The notes below the pieces were generated by a model. It did no database searches. It had not been told where the DNA came from and saw nothing but the letters and a program-made list of their open reading frames with translations. From Plasmopara viticola (taxonomy: Eukaryota; Oomycota; Peronosporomycetes; Peronosporales; Peronosporaceae), in NCBI GenBank assembly GCA_001695595.3, contig MBPM02000006.1, forward strand, positions 1,426,001 to 1,490,000: DNA of 64,000 bases. Direction: 5' to 3'. A program made the translations under genes and the position numbers. Positions 31,701 through 43,932 of this stretch are shown piece by piece (the first letter of the stretch is position 1; the number at the start of each line of letters is the position of its first letter).

Positions 31701-34700
31701 AGAGAAATTAATGTTTTGTTTCTCTTTCAACGGCTCTCATGACATTAATCAACTCGTATACGTGCGGCTGTGTTAGCTAAACAGCAGCGTCTGTACTGTC
31801 TTTCCTTTTAATCCTTGTTTTGAGCTCAAGTCAAATTTAGTGCCGTCACTGAACAAGGATATAGTTTCTCTAAACTACGCAATGCCTTATTATTATGTCA
31901 TCCAGTCGCGAGACTCTCAATTGGGCGTCAACCAGGCTGTACTCAGTAACACCTGAAAGCCCATTCATATTTTTTTAATCGAGAAAAGGTAGCCTCTGCT
32001 CGACTAAATTTCCGTGTGGGACGGATCCCCAACATGTTTTCTGTCTCGTAGAGATTATTCTTTTTTGTGTGAAACATTTCGTCTTCTAATATCAGCGCGC
32101 TGCTTACTTGACAGTATATCGTCCATTTTCCGCTGACACTAGCGTTTACTGGTGGCTAAGACGTTCAGCAGCATGAGCAAGCCCTGCAAATACGATCATT
32201 GCTCCTTTCTAAGCACAATGCACTTTTGCTGCACAAGTTCTGTGTTTTTGTGTGATCACGGGATTTTCTAAGTGCAATCAAACATGTGATTAAGCTCGAT
32301 AGCGGAAAAGTCATTTATGCTGCAAAAGCCTTCAAGCTGGTAAGAAAGGGACAGCTTGCATTGTAGCATACAATGGAGCTTATCAACTATTAGTCTGCCG
32401 ATGACTTCAACAGACCTCTCATGAGTCGATATCGCACATAGAGACAAATTTCTTCTCCTAAAGTCAAGCCTCTGCGGAGTGGTCATCGCTCACAGGTGAT
32501 CTCGATTTGTTCTTTGTGGTAGTAAAGTTGATTTTTATTTTTTAGAACTTAAAGACTAGATGATTGGGCATTTTCATGGACACCTAGATCGCTGTAGGGC
32601 GCAAACTATTCTACTGGTCGAATTTCCAAGGGAGCAGCCTAGAGATAGTCAAACGACTACCTCAATCGATATGGCGCTGGCGTGCGGTGACTAAGCTTTC
32701 CACATCAAAAGTAAGACTCCTTATGACAAAGTCAGATGCAACCATCGCGCTTATTCTGGTTATCATGGAAGTGGATGATTAGTTCCTGTTTGCCCTGGCG
32801 CGCGTCTGGCATACGAGAAGTGGCAGAAGAGTTTATGGATGAAATAGGATATGGCGCTAAAAAAACTATAGCCAAACGAGGAAATAAATTGATCAGCGAA
32901 TAGACGGGAGTTACTCAAATTCCTCAATCCAATCATCTTGATGCGCGATAAGATGAATACGGTCTGCCATCATCAACCAAGTAAATAAATCAACGGAAGT
33001 AAATTATTAGGGTCAAGTCACCGATATGTTTAGAAACCAACTGATATGTGGGGTATTAGAGCACAACGAGTAGATTGTTGATGCGGTCATTTGAGATCTA
33101 TTTGGAATGTTTAAGGCTTGATCTACGATCCGATTTACCTTGATTCGTTAGGCAGATAAGCATCAAAAGAACCATTTTCTCAAACTGCTCGTGTCAGATG
33201 TATTATATCATTAAAGTACGATCACTGATCCGTTTTAGCATGGTAGCTCGAAAAAAATTACGAGCACAGTTGCATCGCATGATTTGGTTGGCTACGCAGG
33301 ATTTAATCGACTATGCAGTTACGCTCCGCACATTATCAAGACCACAGGAAGTGGCTGCAATCTTCCCTCGGAGTCAGCTGTCTTGCTAGCAAAGTGGTGG
33401 TAAAGCATTGAACGAATCCCTTGTTCGAAAAGACCATGACGGAAGAGGAAAATCAATGATCAAAAGATCGCATCAAGCACAAATCTAAAACATCAGAGAT
33501 CAAACGATCCGCATTTAAGAAAAAAGAGGGTTTTTCCGCTAGCGAAATAAAGGCTATATGGCGTTCTAATCGGGGGTAAATCATAATGACATCCGGATTT
33601 GCTACAGAAGTAGAAACGGTACAAGACGTCTAAAGGCTACTGCGAATAATTGGGTGTTGGCACGATTCGCCTTTGCGGAAAGTAATGCCCTGCTACCAGC
33701 TGCGCAAGGAGTCTTTCGCGGTATTAATGTGAGACACGCCAGAACACTGACAGCCTTCCATCGAGTAGTGCGATTATACAACACATCAGAACAGTTTAAA
33801 AAATTTACGCTGGGATCATGCTCATCAATTATACTATTTTCGCCTGTATAAGTCGAAAAATTCAGTCCTTTTGGTAGAACTCGTTATTGTTGACAATCTT
33901 GTTTTGCAAGCGTATTTCATGAGGTTTAAGCCTGTGAATATTTTCAATTAGGTACGCTGTAATTCTTGCTATATACTATCTCAAATTTGTCTCCAATTCT
34001 GATACTAAGGATCTGCGACAAATTACCTTACATCATTATCGTGCGCATCTAGTAGAAAGAGTAAATTGAAAAAAAAAATGGGTGGACTGAGTGTCTGGTA
34101 AAATTCATTTTTTGCGTGAGAGGCCTACACTACGGTATATGAGACAAAGGATGCACCATACGTAAGGAAAAGATCGTTGGGTACTTTAATAGAGTCTGCC
34201 AAGATATACAAGCGCCTTAACGTTCTAGGTACAAAGTGGCGAATCATTTTCCGCGTTCGCCTCATTCTTACAAAGCACATACAATTTTTTGATTTAACTC
34301 AACCCATTCGCAGAATATGTAGTGACCAAGAAAAGGGTCACCCAGATAATAGTCAAATAGATCTGGAAGACACTTTAAAGCCAGTCAAATAATCCAACAT
34401 GATCGCAAACCAGATCATATGTCTGCTTTCGTTGGGAACTTAGTCGTATAAACAACGCGCTGTAATTTCATCAATGACAGGTGAGAGGCTTCGCATGGCT
34501 GAAAGATTTGATGACAGCGCTAGCGTTGCTTTGCATCTATCCCGGCCAATAAAAACCTTTGATGATGTTGCTGCTAGCTTTGAACTCTTTCGCCGCCTTT
34601 GTGGACGAAGAGCCCGACGAATGCTTTGAAAAGCTGCTTCTTGTTCACGTCATTTAAAAAAGGATGCGTAAGTGAGCAAATAGACGAAGACGGCAAATTA

Positions 34701-37700
34701 TACGCACAATCTTCTATTTATGAACAATTTTGATACTTAATGATACCTTCTTTACTTTAGCGATTGATTTAGCTCTCAAGACCTTTTTACATTAGAGTCA
34801 CCTATGCGCGCTAAAACGATCTAATGGTATGGTCATCTCTAAGAGAATTGGCTGGCTGGCAGCTTTATCTGCTCCCTGTTTGATCAGCGCTACGACTAAA
34901 CCGACGTTTTACAAAAAAGTCAACGAATGATGGCTAACACTTACCCAACTCGTATTGACAATATCATTTCGGTGAGACAGCCGAGCTTTTACATCGAAAT
35001 TTGGTCTCTTATTTCGGAAAAGGTTTTTTTAAGGTTGGTCGCTTTGTTCTCGACACGCTGAATAAGGTCGAGAGATGCCTACATTTCCCTTTTCAGCATT
35101 AGATATTTTTGCGCTCACGCATGTCAAGTCGTCGATGCGTAAATTACGCTAAAACGATAAGCCACCAAGGCTCCGTAACGAATGACAGAGCATCTCTTTG
35201 TATTTGGCGTGCACAAAGACATGACTCGGAACCTTGCTTGAATTAGATCCCTTCGCCCAAAGATGGATGTTCTCCTCGCGCTTTGCAAGGACTACGATGC
35301 GGTGTCATTAAACATGGCTTGATAAAGCCCTTGCAAATTTGCAAGGCATTAATCACTCAATGCACCACAAACCACCAAAAGAATGTGATAGCCGTATGGT
35401 TGCCAAAGGGCTCACATTGTGTCACCGTTGATAAGGCTAGTTTTTGTCCCTTTAATGACTCTTGACCTCGTTGTTCTGGCTTCACGGGATATGTCGGGTG
35501 GTTTGCCGCGTGAAAAGTTCAGCCGGCCAGCCAGAGTGGGTAGTGTACATGGTCAAAATAGCTCCGGTTGGACCTTACTATCGAATACGCTATCTAAAAT
35601 GTCTTTAAGGACAATAAAAACACATTGTCATAAGCGCAACGTAAAAAAATCGTATTAATTTTTTACATCAACCTGTTTTCACTCTCTTGTTCTGGTGACT
35701 GGTCGTCAAAAGGCCTTTTCTGGCGTGAATACAAAATTCTCTTTCCATACATAAGCGCATGTAATGGGTAACGTTTTATCGCAAGCTTGGTCCGATCACC
35801 TTGACAGCTAATCATATACTAACACTTTTTCGATACTACTCCACGATCACGAACGCATTAGCGTCACGAATAATTCGTTACATGGGTAGATTACGATTGA
35901 TATCTTATGTGAACTAGCCGATTAATTCCCGCGTAGTCGATTGATTTATGCTATCTCTCGTTATATAAGTGAGAAAAGTATGTGAAAACACTTTAACGAC
36001 CTTGCTTAGTTAGTTGTCAATCACACCAGATTGGTTCAATAGCTAATTTGATTAACATTTATATATATATTAAAACATTACGTAAAACAGAAATTGTACA
36101 CACCAAAACATAAAGCTGAGTTTAGCAAAATAACGATAGAACCGATCACGAAAAATTTGTGGGGACTAATTGGATCAGCGCTTCTACCTACTCGATCCAA
36201 TAAACTTGTTTATCTTACGCGATCAGTACAAGGAGAGCAGCTTCATTAGTCGCGCATCAAAACAATCGTATCACAGGCACCGTCCATCTAGCTAATCATT
36301 GCCCTCAAATCCATTTCCTCTTATAGCCAAGGGGCTCAAATCGTATGAGCAATAGGTTTTCAAGAGTGCATTTTGTCCATCTAGTCACCAGCAAGTTCTT
36401 GCTAAGGCTCTTCCACGGTCGTCCCAATCTGTGCTCTACAAGTAGAATCTACAGACGTCAAAAAATCATACAGCCTTATATCACAACACGAAATTTGTCT
36501 AAACAAGTCTTTCGCCTGATTTGAAAGCTCTTTTGTAAAAATTATTGTACCTTTCCAATAGGCCTTTCCCTTTCGCAAATTATTGCTTTATACTTCAGGC
36601 AAAGATGTAATCATTTGATCACTTTCAATCCGCATGCTTTGTAAGTACTTTGGCTTCTATACCTAACGGTAGTCAAGACCTTCCTTAAAAAAACTCAATT
36701 GAGTTTATTCAATTACTTTTCGTTTTTCGACTGTTACGCGGGTCTACATATATACTGTTATCCTTATAATCCGCTCACAATTTACAGAAAGTTTTTCGCT
36801 CATCAATCTGCAATTAGCAGTTCGCCAAATTTTCTTCATCGCTTCAGGACCGCGTGATTTTAAATCGGCTCGTTCCAAACCATTTTTGCACGAACTCTCT
36901 AAGCAAAATACCGAAATGCAAAGCGTTTTATCGCCTCATGTCGACTCATCATAGCATTTAACTAAGCAACCAGCTCGCTTGGATGCAGCACAAAGTATAA
37001 CCACATCAACGATCTGATCTACTTTATCGTCTTTTCCTAACTTTCACTCTCAGCTACCCACAATCACCAAGCATATTGGATAAGTTACAACCTGTTTTGT
37101 TTGAGCCGCATGCACGATCAAAAAAAGTTATGTTTTGCGATTTAAGCTAGGCTACATGCAAATGTATCATTTATTTCACCCGATGCGTTTATGCCATATG
37201 CAGGATACATTTTGAGCGGAGATCTCCTTATGCGAATAGGCTTGCTACACCAGAACACTTGCCTAAGGTGTAACTGTGAATGCAACGAGCTTTACCTCGC
37301 ATATGCGCACTAATGTGCAGGCCCAATAAAAGTGAGGTGCTACTTCTTTTTCTATCCGAAATGACCGGTTGAAGGTGAATCGTGAGCATTAAGGATAATA
37401 CAAATTTGAATCGTATGGATAAGGGACAGAGAGTCATCTTGAATAGTGCTTAAACACAACAGTCCGCGCTGTGAAGTACATCAGGGTGTCATCGGAATAC
37501 CCATATCTTTGGGTATCATGCGAAATCGAGATTAAACTTAAGCGAAATCTTATTGCGATTGTAAAGCACGATCATTGCCACTGGATCAATGGCTGCTTTA
37601 AGCCAAGCTTCATTTTGGATGCAACACAAAATGCGGTATCTAGAGAGCTCTCCCAATGCACGGAGCAGATCAGTATACGGCCTCGAAATGATTCTTGTTC

Positions 37701-39066
37701 CTCACCACACCTGTTGTTGAGAGAGTGAGCGGCTCTCACACGGGACGGTGACTTATGTCTGTAATAGGCGGCAAGCGATTAGCAAATTGGATCGACAATA
37801 TCACCGGTGATTTTAATCACTAAGCTGTAGTTTCTGACTTATTCTCTTCCTTTTCTCGATGGTCCGTGACATCATCACAGATCAGGTCTAAACCCTGCCT
37901 TTAATGGAAGATTAGGTAATATTTCATGCTTAAAATTCACAGGCAGATGCCGTTTTTAAGGACTAACTGCTCTCGCGCTCTATCAAACCATCTGATGCGA
38001 CTATAAAAAGAGACTTCGCATATATATGGACGCCTCACTGGCTGAAAAGATTGTAATGAGGAATTTGCTATCTGATACATGAAATAGATCGGATTGCTAC
38101 CAACATCCTGCGTCAGAGACAACTTGTACGTTCTGATCGTTTTAGCTAAATGAGTGACCGAATGATCAGCAGACGATTGGGTGGACTTACACTAGTACGC
38201 CGCGCGATATCCGTACGCCTTGAGCTGGGCTCGTGTCGTACAAATCTTGTTTGTTTTAGATTCCGACATCGTACATAGAGTGGGTCGACATGGTAGACAA
38301 TTGACCTAGGGTTTGTGGTCTGGATTGAACGTTGTGGTTTATTCAGTTCGCTGTAAGGGCTTATAAAAAGCGGTAAAATTTACATCGATTTTTACGGGAA
38401 AGGGAAATTTGTATGAAGTTGGAATGACAAGCTGTTGTTGAAAAAGAGCGTAATAGGACAAACGAACCCAATGTGTGTCACACAAGCTGGTGGATAGTAT
38501 CGTATTGTGTGACCAAAATTAGTGATGTTGTCAACTTAAAAAAAGTACCGAGTACTATTACATGGTCTCAAATGATCACTGCCTAACGAATTAGTAGATT
38601 TATCCATGCTAGATAGATTTTGTAGAAAATTTTCTCATTTGATAAGCTAAATAAGGATTTGATCTCAATTTGAAATGCTAGGCGCTAGGATTTAGTATTA
38701 AGTCCAATTTTAAGCTTCAAGGTCGGGTAGGCATTGATCTACGACTCGTATTACTTCGAAGTACACGTTAAGATTAGAGGCGTGGACTCACGCTATCTCA
38801 AAGCAACAGCTTCGGCAGCCCGACTGTTCAATTTCTGCCTTTAAAATAGAAATGACTTAAACCAAAATATGTCATCTAAGAGAAACTTCTTTTACGGTTG
38901 CTTCTTTATGTGCTTCTAGGACAAAAAACATACTTCCACGGATAAACAATCCTAGCTCTTAGCTTGGCTTTTTGAGCAAGAAAGTGCAAATGCAACGTGT
39001 AAATAAACGTCTGTGAGTAAGGCTGCTTTAGTGATTATTTCTTCCTCATCTAATCTGAAGAGACAA

Positions 39067-39342
39067 TCACCTTTCTTTTAAGATAGAAATTTCACATTCA
39101 ACCGGCTTGAGCTCCATAATAAGTGGCAGTACTTTCAAAGCCCTGGAGCATAAACCTTTCTTTGAGGTCCATAATGAGTTCCAGCAGCTTAGCAGCGGGA
39201 GGGCTGTGAATGCAGCTGACTCCTCAGACCCGTAAAAGCCAGCAAGTATTTTGAGCAGCTCGAATTGTGTGTATGACAGATGTAGAAATGTAGTACGAAG
39301 CCTGTTTGGGGGTATTCTACCCGCGTAGATGTCGAATGGCAA
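39067..39342 (-). pseudogene. Fragment of an unidentified repeated protein (copy 2)
   Basis: A 91-codon frame starting at a TTG reads TFLHLSYTQFELLKILAGF, SAAFTALPLLSCWNSLWTSK and ALKVLPLIMELKPVECEISI. The first part resembles VLHLSGEQCKLLGRLAGF at 10805-11077 minus. The second half looks like helical coding sequence. It stands alone in the desert and lacks an ATG start, so it is probably a relic of a repeated gene. Function unknown. Confidence 0.35.
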
Positions 39343-40279
39343 TTAATTGTTACCAGAAAAGACAAAATTACACAGCAGCCTGCTTACTGGCGGCATGCAG
39401 GGCGACATGTACTCTCTTCATAAACGCCTCCCCGGTCTGAAGCGATGGAGGTGTGCAAAAGACATCAACTCAAAGGTTAATATATCCAGTTCTACCTCTG
39501 ATTCTTGATCGGCTACTGACTACTACCGCGACTATCACTTAGATAGCTGTTTGAAATACATTAAAATGTATACGATTTTAAAAAAATGGCGTGCACCAAA
39601 TTTTGAGACCGCCCGCAAAAAAAAATTACTTAGGAAATAGCATCCACATTCGTCTTTATGTGATTAATGGAGGGCTCCATCTAGTAAAGAAATATTTTAT
39701 CAATAATATCAGAAGAAACAGGGTCTGATATTTTCACACTTCAAATCACAGCGCGGTATCTGTAAATTTAGGATGTTCTGGTAACAATTTAACTTGCGAT
39801 TTGCTTACTCACTATCGTTGCGTTGGCCGCATAACAATCAAACTAGTTTAAAACATACAGCAAGCATACCAAAATGGCAAGATTTGCAACACATCGCGAG
39901 GGTGAGTTTTCATAATAAAAGTGAATAAAAAGGGAGAGCGCAACATCAATAAAAATATCACAGCATTGCAAAGGCATCAACGCTCTGTCCAAAATGCCAC
40001 CTGTCCATCAATACGTTATCTCCTTGAAGAAAGGAAATAGGGCTTCACGCTTTTACATGGACGCAAATCGTGTCCTTCCTATTGCACGGGGTCCGATACT
40101 AAACTTCCCTTATAATCAAAAGCGATCGTACGCAGCCGCATGATGGGGGTCGTTGCCTTCAAACTTACCTGTTTCTCTCGTAGTGTCGGAATTCGCAACG
40201 ATCAAGGTTTTTTTTTATGGCGTGATATGAAGAAAACCAACCTTACTCACGCTGATTGACATGTTGCGTCAAACGGAGC

Positions 40280-40663
40280 ATGATTGTCAAGAAACAAGCC
40301 GAGCGGTCAGCTCTGCGGCTTTTCGTATTCGATACGCGTAACCTCTTATGTCACTTCCGTTCCAGGGGAGTTAAGCGGGACATTGCCCGCAAATGTTCTC
40401 TTTTCGTAATTTTTCTACACGCTGATCAAATATTTTGCTCTCTTTCGTATCCGCATAACCTGCCGTCCAGACGTTGCTGGAGAACGTGCAAAACTTGGAC
40501 ACGCCGCGAAGCTTTTGCCAGCTGGACGTCATTGAACACCGCAGCTGACAACAAGCAGGCAGCAGTCAAATGGGATAGTCCACCACTTCATAGGGATCAA
40601 CCGCAATCGCGGGAAGGTACTGCCAAACATCCATCCGTGTTGACAGGCGGCGTAGCAGCATAG
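40280..40663 (+). CDS. Doubtful 127-codon open frame upstream of the PX gene
   Basis: The first ATG of the frame is at 40280 (MIVKKQAERSALRLFVFDTR). Composition is GC-richer than the desert to the left. In its middle, 40450-40530, another frame reads NLPAVQTLLENVQNLDTPRS, which looks more protein-like, so the true structure, if any, may involve a splice or shift. No domain recognised. It may instead be the far-upstream region of the PX gene. Confidence 0.2.
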   Translation: MIVKKQAERSALRLFVFDTRNLLCHFRSRGVKRDIARKCSLFVIFLHADQIFCSLSYPHNLPSRRCWRTCKTWTRREAFASWTSLNTAADNKQAAVKWDSPPLHRDQPQSREGTAKHPSVLTGGVAA

Positions 40664-40864
40664 CATCGAATCTGATGGCCTCAAAAAGTCAGAGCCTCGA
40701 AAAAAAAAACACAAAATCAATCGCCAATATTTGCAATGTATAAAAAACGGCCACAACAGCAGTTTTCACCTGGTGCAAAGCGTTGATTAGAATTCCGGCA
40801 ATATTTTAGCCCACTTTTCTCTCTTTTCCTCTTTTTCTCTCTCTCTGCTCGCGACTGACTTATT

Positions 40865-40880
40865 GCTCACTATACAATTC
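40865..40880 (+). promoter_or_regulatory. Oomycete initiator (Inr) of the PX-domain gene
   Basis: GCTCACTATACAATTC agrees with the oomycete Inr consensus GCTCATTYYNCAWTTT at most positions and sits behind a long CT-rich tract (40805-40850). Transcription is expected to start within it, giving a leader of about 65 bases to the ATG at 40935. The leader contains a run of about ten or more C residues near 40905. Confidence 0.6.
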
Positions 40881-40934
40881 GCCGCCTTCGAAGCAGCTCC
40901 GACCCCCCCCCCCGCCTGTCCCTCTTCGACCTCG

Positions 40935-42185
40935 ATGCCGGGCCCCCTCTGTGACGCGGTCGCTGTCGCGTCCCCCACCACGCTCGCGCCAAGTCTAAAA
41001 GACTTGAAAGCGCCATTTGTCGTGCCTGTACGTGAGGGTCGGTCACACTCGCTAACGACATTACCGCGTCGTGCATCGACAGCGAGTGTTCTAACGGTAG
41101 ACAACCACGATACGTTATCAGAGTCGGAAGGTGTCGTTCGACATCCGCGACGTGTCCTCAGTTCGGGCGCTGGCTGCTCGCTGAGTTTACTGCAAGAGGA
41201 ACTTGGATACCCACGGAGAGCCCGCGTGACAAGCGACTTCCACCGACATCGACGCAGGTCGTTGCTCGAAACGACACTCGAGAATACGGACAAGCGATTA
41301 CACAGTAGCGGCCATTCTAGTGATCGAACCGTTCATAGCAGTAGTAGTTGTAGTGTCAGGACTATGGACAGCTCAAGCGACTTTGAACGGTCCCAGTCAC
41401 TGCCTGAGCCGGAAGGCGAGAGTCAGTTGGACCAGCTACAGAGTCGCACTCGGACAACTTCGTGCTCTCCACGTAGTGAAGCGACAGGCATTACAATTGA
41501 AGACAGAGACGAAGACGAAGACGAGAATTTTATGGACTACCGGTGTGCGTCGGTTACCGGCTACAGCCGTGACACTGACGGTGTTGTGTACTACGAGGTT
41601 ATTGTACGGTCTACTGCACACGGTCCACTATCTGCTTACAAGGTCCGACGTCGGTACTCGGAGTTTCGCGACTTGCATGCAGCGTTAAGCAAAGTGATGT
41701 CTGTCTCCTACCGAAAACTCACGTCTGTCACAGCTTTGGCGCGTATCCGTGACGATAGTAGTGGCGATGAAGACGATTCAGTGGGCCTCCGTTTCTCCAT
41801 TTCAGAATGCAGGCAAACCAGAGAGCTGGCCCTCCCTCCACTTCCCGACAAAGGAGGCATGTGGAGTTTTCTCCAGTTTGACAGCGTGCCACTGCTCGAG
41901 CGACGAGCCGAGTACTTTCATGCGATGCTCGTAGCTGCACAGCGCCACCCTGCTGCACGGGCCAGTCGTCTAGTGAACGACTTTGTTGGAACACCACCCG
42001 ACCTCGTGTCGAGCGTGGAAAACAGTTACGTGAGTCTCAACCGCTTTGCGGCACCCAAGTTGAACTTTGATATTGAAATCCAAGAGAGGAAAGAAAAGGC
42101 CAAGATTATCCGAAGACGTCGAAGTTCCCTCAAAGGCCAAAGCTTTATTGGATCGCTTGAGGACGCCAGTATCAATAGCTCGTAG
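40935..42185 (+). CDS. PX (phox homology) domain protein
   Basis: The frame is open from 40863, but its first codon there is TTG inside the initiator, so the ATG at 40935 (CTCGATGCC) is chosen, giving 416 residues. Residues 1-200 are low-complexity, Ser/Arg-rich and probably disordered. An acidic run (EDRDEDEDE, about 188-197) precedes a PX domain at about 202-352: VVYYEVIVRS, YKVRRRYSEFRDLH with the phosphoinositide-binding RR-Y, the PPLPDK turn (301-306) and an ERRAEYFHAML helix. An insertion of about 40 residues with an acidic patch lies between the RRYSEF helix and PPLPDK. The C-terminus is basic (KIIRRRRSSLKG), a possible phosphorylation or nuclear-targeting site. PX domains bind phosphoinositides on endosomal membranes, so a role in trafficking or signalling is inferred. 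A poly(A) signal-like AATAAAAA lies about 185 bases after the stop. The next gene is convergent. Confidence 0.85.
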   Translation: MPGPLCDAVAVASPTTLAPSLKDLKAPFVVPVREGRSHSLTTLPRRASTASVLTVDNHDTLSESEGVVRHPRRVLSSGAGCSLSLLQEELGYPRRARVTSDFHRHRRRSLLETTLENTDKRLHSSGHSSDRTVHSSSSCSVRTMDSSSDFERSQSLPEPEGESQLDQLQSRTRTTSCSPRSEATGITIEDRDEDEDENFMDYRCASVTGYSRDTDGVVYYEVIVRSTAHGPLSAYKVRRRYSEFRDLHAALSKVMSVSYRKLTSVTALARIRDDSSGDEDDSVGLRFSISECRQTRELALPPLPDKGGMWSFLQFDSVPLLERRAEYFHAMLVAAQRHPAARASRLVNDFVGTPPDLVSSVENSYVSLNRFAAPKLNFDIEIQERKEKAKIIRRRRSSLKGQSFIGSLEDASINSS

Positions 42186-42529
42186 TCAGCGAAGCAAGTT
42201 CCGCCAAAGGCGAGACGGTTGCCACCCACACAAGAAGCATTGGAACTCGTTGGGAAGTTTCTTTTTCATTGCAACCAGAGCCCCACCCCAACCCTTTTCT
42301 ATCTGTGCCGTTTCTTCTTGATGTTACGCGTGTTTTACATTTGTGGCGTCGACTGTCAACCTTTTTTTAATAAAAATTTATGTCCCTGAACGTTTCGATT
42401 TTTTGTGACATGAAAGTGCTATGCTAGGTTTTGGCACTTTTTGCAAATCTTGTGCTGGGACTGTAAAGTGTTCTGCTGATCGTAGAGTGTACCACTGCAT
42501 GAAAGAAACGTACAAGTAATGAACGGAAG

Positions 42530-42655
42530 GGACAGCGGTGTTCCAGTGACCTAAGCGGTAGAGTCCTGGTACAGTACATTGCTATGATACGACTACTCGG
42601 CCTCGGAACGTTATGGACTTGCCACGACTCTATAGTATTGCATGTAAAACAAAAA
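42530..42655 (+). repeat. Possible tRNA-derived SINE remnant
   Basis: Between the convergent PX and mL46 genes, GTTCCAGTGACCTAAGCGGT resembles a tRNA start with an A box (TGACCTAAGCGG). About 40 bases later CTCGGCCTCGGAACG could be a decayed B box and acceptor, with GTTCC pairing GGAAC. It is followed by GACTTGCCACGACTC. The arrangement fits a tRNA-derived SINE, but the B box is poor and no second copy was found in the window. Confidence 0.3.
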
Positions 42656-42860
42656 GCTATTTCTAACTTGTTTCTATTGTACTGACAACTTATTCATAAA
42701 TACATCAATTTATGATGCGGAGTCTATTAAGTGTTGGAGACATGGGTAGTCTACGGTCGGATCTAAGAGTGGGACATCAGTGTCTAGTGCTTAAGTAGTG
42801 GCAATTTATCAAGATAATAATCGAGTTTGACAAGACAGAGCGAGACAATCTACACAAATC

Positions 42861-43754
42861 TCACGGTGGCACCATCTTGTAAATATAGTCGACAATCTCT
42901 GGTTCGAGGTACTCAGCCAGCTCGTTACGAGTCACCCAGAGGTAATCGCTCGCCTTGCCCTTGTTCAGTGCTACGTTTCCAACTAGATGTTGTGACTTGT
43001 AAAAAAATATTTTTGTACCGTCAAACTCCGAGTCATTTGCGTGCAGGTACTTAATATAACCAATAGGAGCGAATCCCACTGGCGTTACTTCAAGATCGCT
43101 GCCTATTGTGTCGCTCAAGTGTCGTAGCGCAGCATCGCGCATCTTTTCAGTCTCTTGCTTTTCACCAAAAGGAAAGAACCACGGGTACTTGGCGTCCTGT
43201 TGACTGTTTTTGATCAACAAAAACACACGACCCTTAAGTGCACGGTTGAGCGATTTGCGATTGTTAGTGGCATCATCCTCGGTCTCCCGCGGAGCCAAGT
43301 GGAAACCAGCGCCCACAGTCTCATCCGGGTCTTCCTCAGCATCAGGCCAAGGCGCTTCTTCAGGCGTGATGTGTCTGGCGCCGGGTTCCATAAACCAAAA
43401 GGCGTCCTCTAGCCTCTGGTTCTCGCGCAATGCCTTCTCGTGCAGCATGACTTCAAAATCCACCTCCCAGTCCTGCACATCAGGCTGAATAACCGGTAAA
43501 CGCTCCAAAACGCCAGCGCTGAGCACGCGCCACTTCTTACCATCGTCCACAGGGGGCGATACGAGGAAATTCTGGCGATGGGCGCTGTGGCGTGGCTGCT
43601 GACGCGGTGGCTGCGGGTTGCGCTTGCGCTCTTGAATCTTAGCCTTTTGGCGCCATGTTAGTCGATTCCTGTTGCCGGTTGCAAATGAACGCAGCGTAGC
43701 AAGCGGATTGCAAGCCATATTGGACGTTGCGCGCGTGAGGCTGCCACGAAACAT
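42861..43754 (-). CDS. MRPL46: Mitochondrial large-subunit ribosomal protein mL46
   Basis: The 297-residue protein starts at ATG 43754 with an Arg/Ser/Thr-rich, acid-free start (MFRGSLTRATSNMACNPL) typical of a mitochondrial presequence. The middle holds EVMLHEKALRENQRLEDAFW, then a Nudix-like fold: NRALKGRVFLLIKN, KYPWFFPFGEKQETEKMRDA with the glutamate-rich helix reduced relative to an active Nudix box, FYKSQHLVGN, and the C-terminal KASDYLWVTRNELAEYL. YLWVT-x2-EL is a good marker of mL46. It is a structural component of the mitochondrial 54S subunit. ACTCATTCGATTTG (minus strand, about 43784-43797) resembles an initiator 30-45 bases upstream of the ATG. The next gene upstream is codirectional, 178 bases away. 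Confidence 0.85.
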   Translation of the reverse strand: MFRGSLTRATSNMACNPLATLRSFATGNRNRLTWRQKAKIQERKRNPQPPRQQPRHSAHRQNFLVSPPVDDGKKWRVLSAGVLERLPVIQPDVQDWEVDFEVMLHEKALRENQRLEDAFWFMEPGARHITPEEAPWPDAEEDPDETVGAGFHLAPRETEDDATNNRKSLNRALKGRVFLLIKNSQQDAKYPWFFPFGEKQETEKMRDAALRHLSDTIGSDLEVTPVGFAPIGYIKYLHANDSEFDGTKIFFYKSQHLVGNVALNKGKASDYLWVTRNELAEYLEPEIVDYIYKMVPP

Positions 43755-43932
43755 GGGTCGTCACAGCTTTTTGCTTGGTCCACAAATCGAATGAGTTTTA
43801 GTATAACTTAATACTAAACACTCCTTGATTGTCTACATGAAGTAGCAATTATTTGGCAAAACATTTGGCATTTAGTACGTTCACATTTTCTGAAGCGTAT
43901 AGTATGTATAGTCACAATTTAGAGTCAAGGAC

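Larger units (their letters stand above)
24251..40250. other. AT-rich gene-sparse region, 16 kb
   Basis: No convincing gene was found on either strand. Open frames are short and without family motifs, and homopolymer and AT runs are common (for example ATATATATAT near 36060). Two stretches look like decayed coding sequence: a hydrophobic one at 27560-28787 minus and a repeat fragment at 39067-39342 minus, listed separately. Scattered GC-richer patches (25240-25470, 35470-35620) may be remnants of older insertions but could not be assigned. Confidence 0.5.

Noticed and set aside
40863..40934. N-terminal 24 codons of the long PX frame
   Set aside because: The first codon is TTG, not ATG, and the segment contains the initiator, so it should be untranslated leader.
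40787..41293. 168-codon minus frame over the PX gene start
   Set aside because: Antisense shadow of a GC-rich coding exon; the PX frame has a domain and a promoter.
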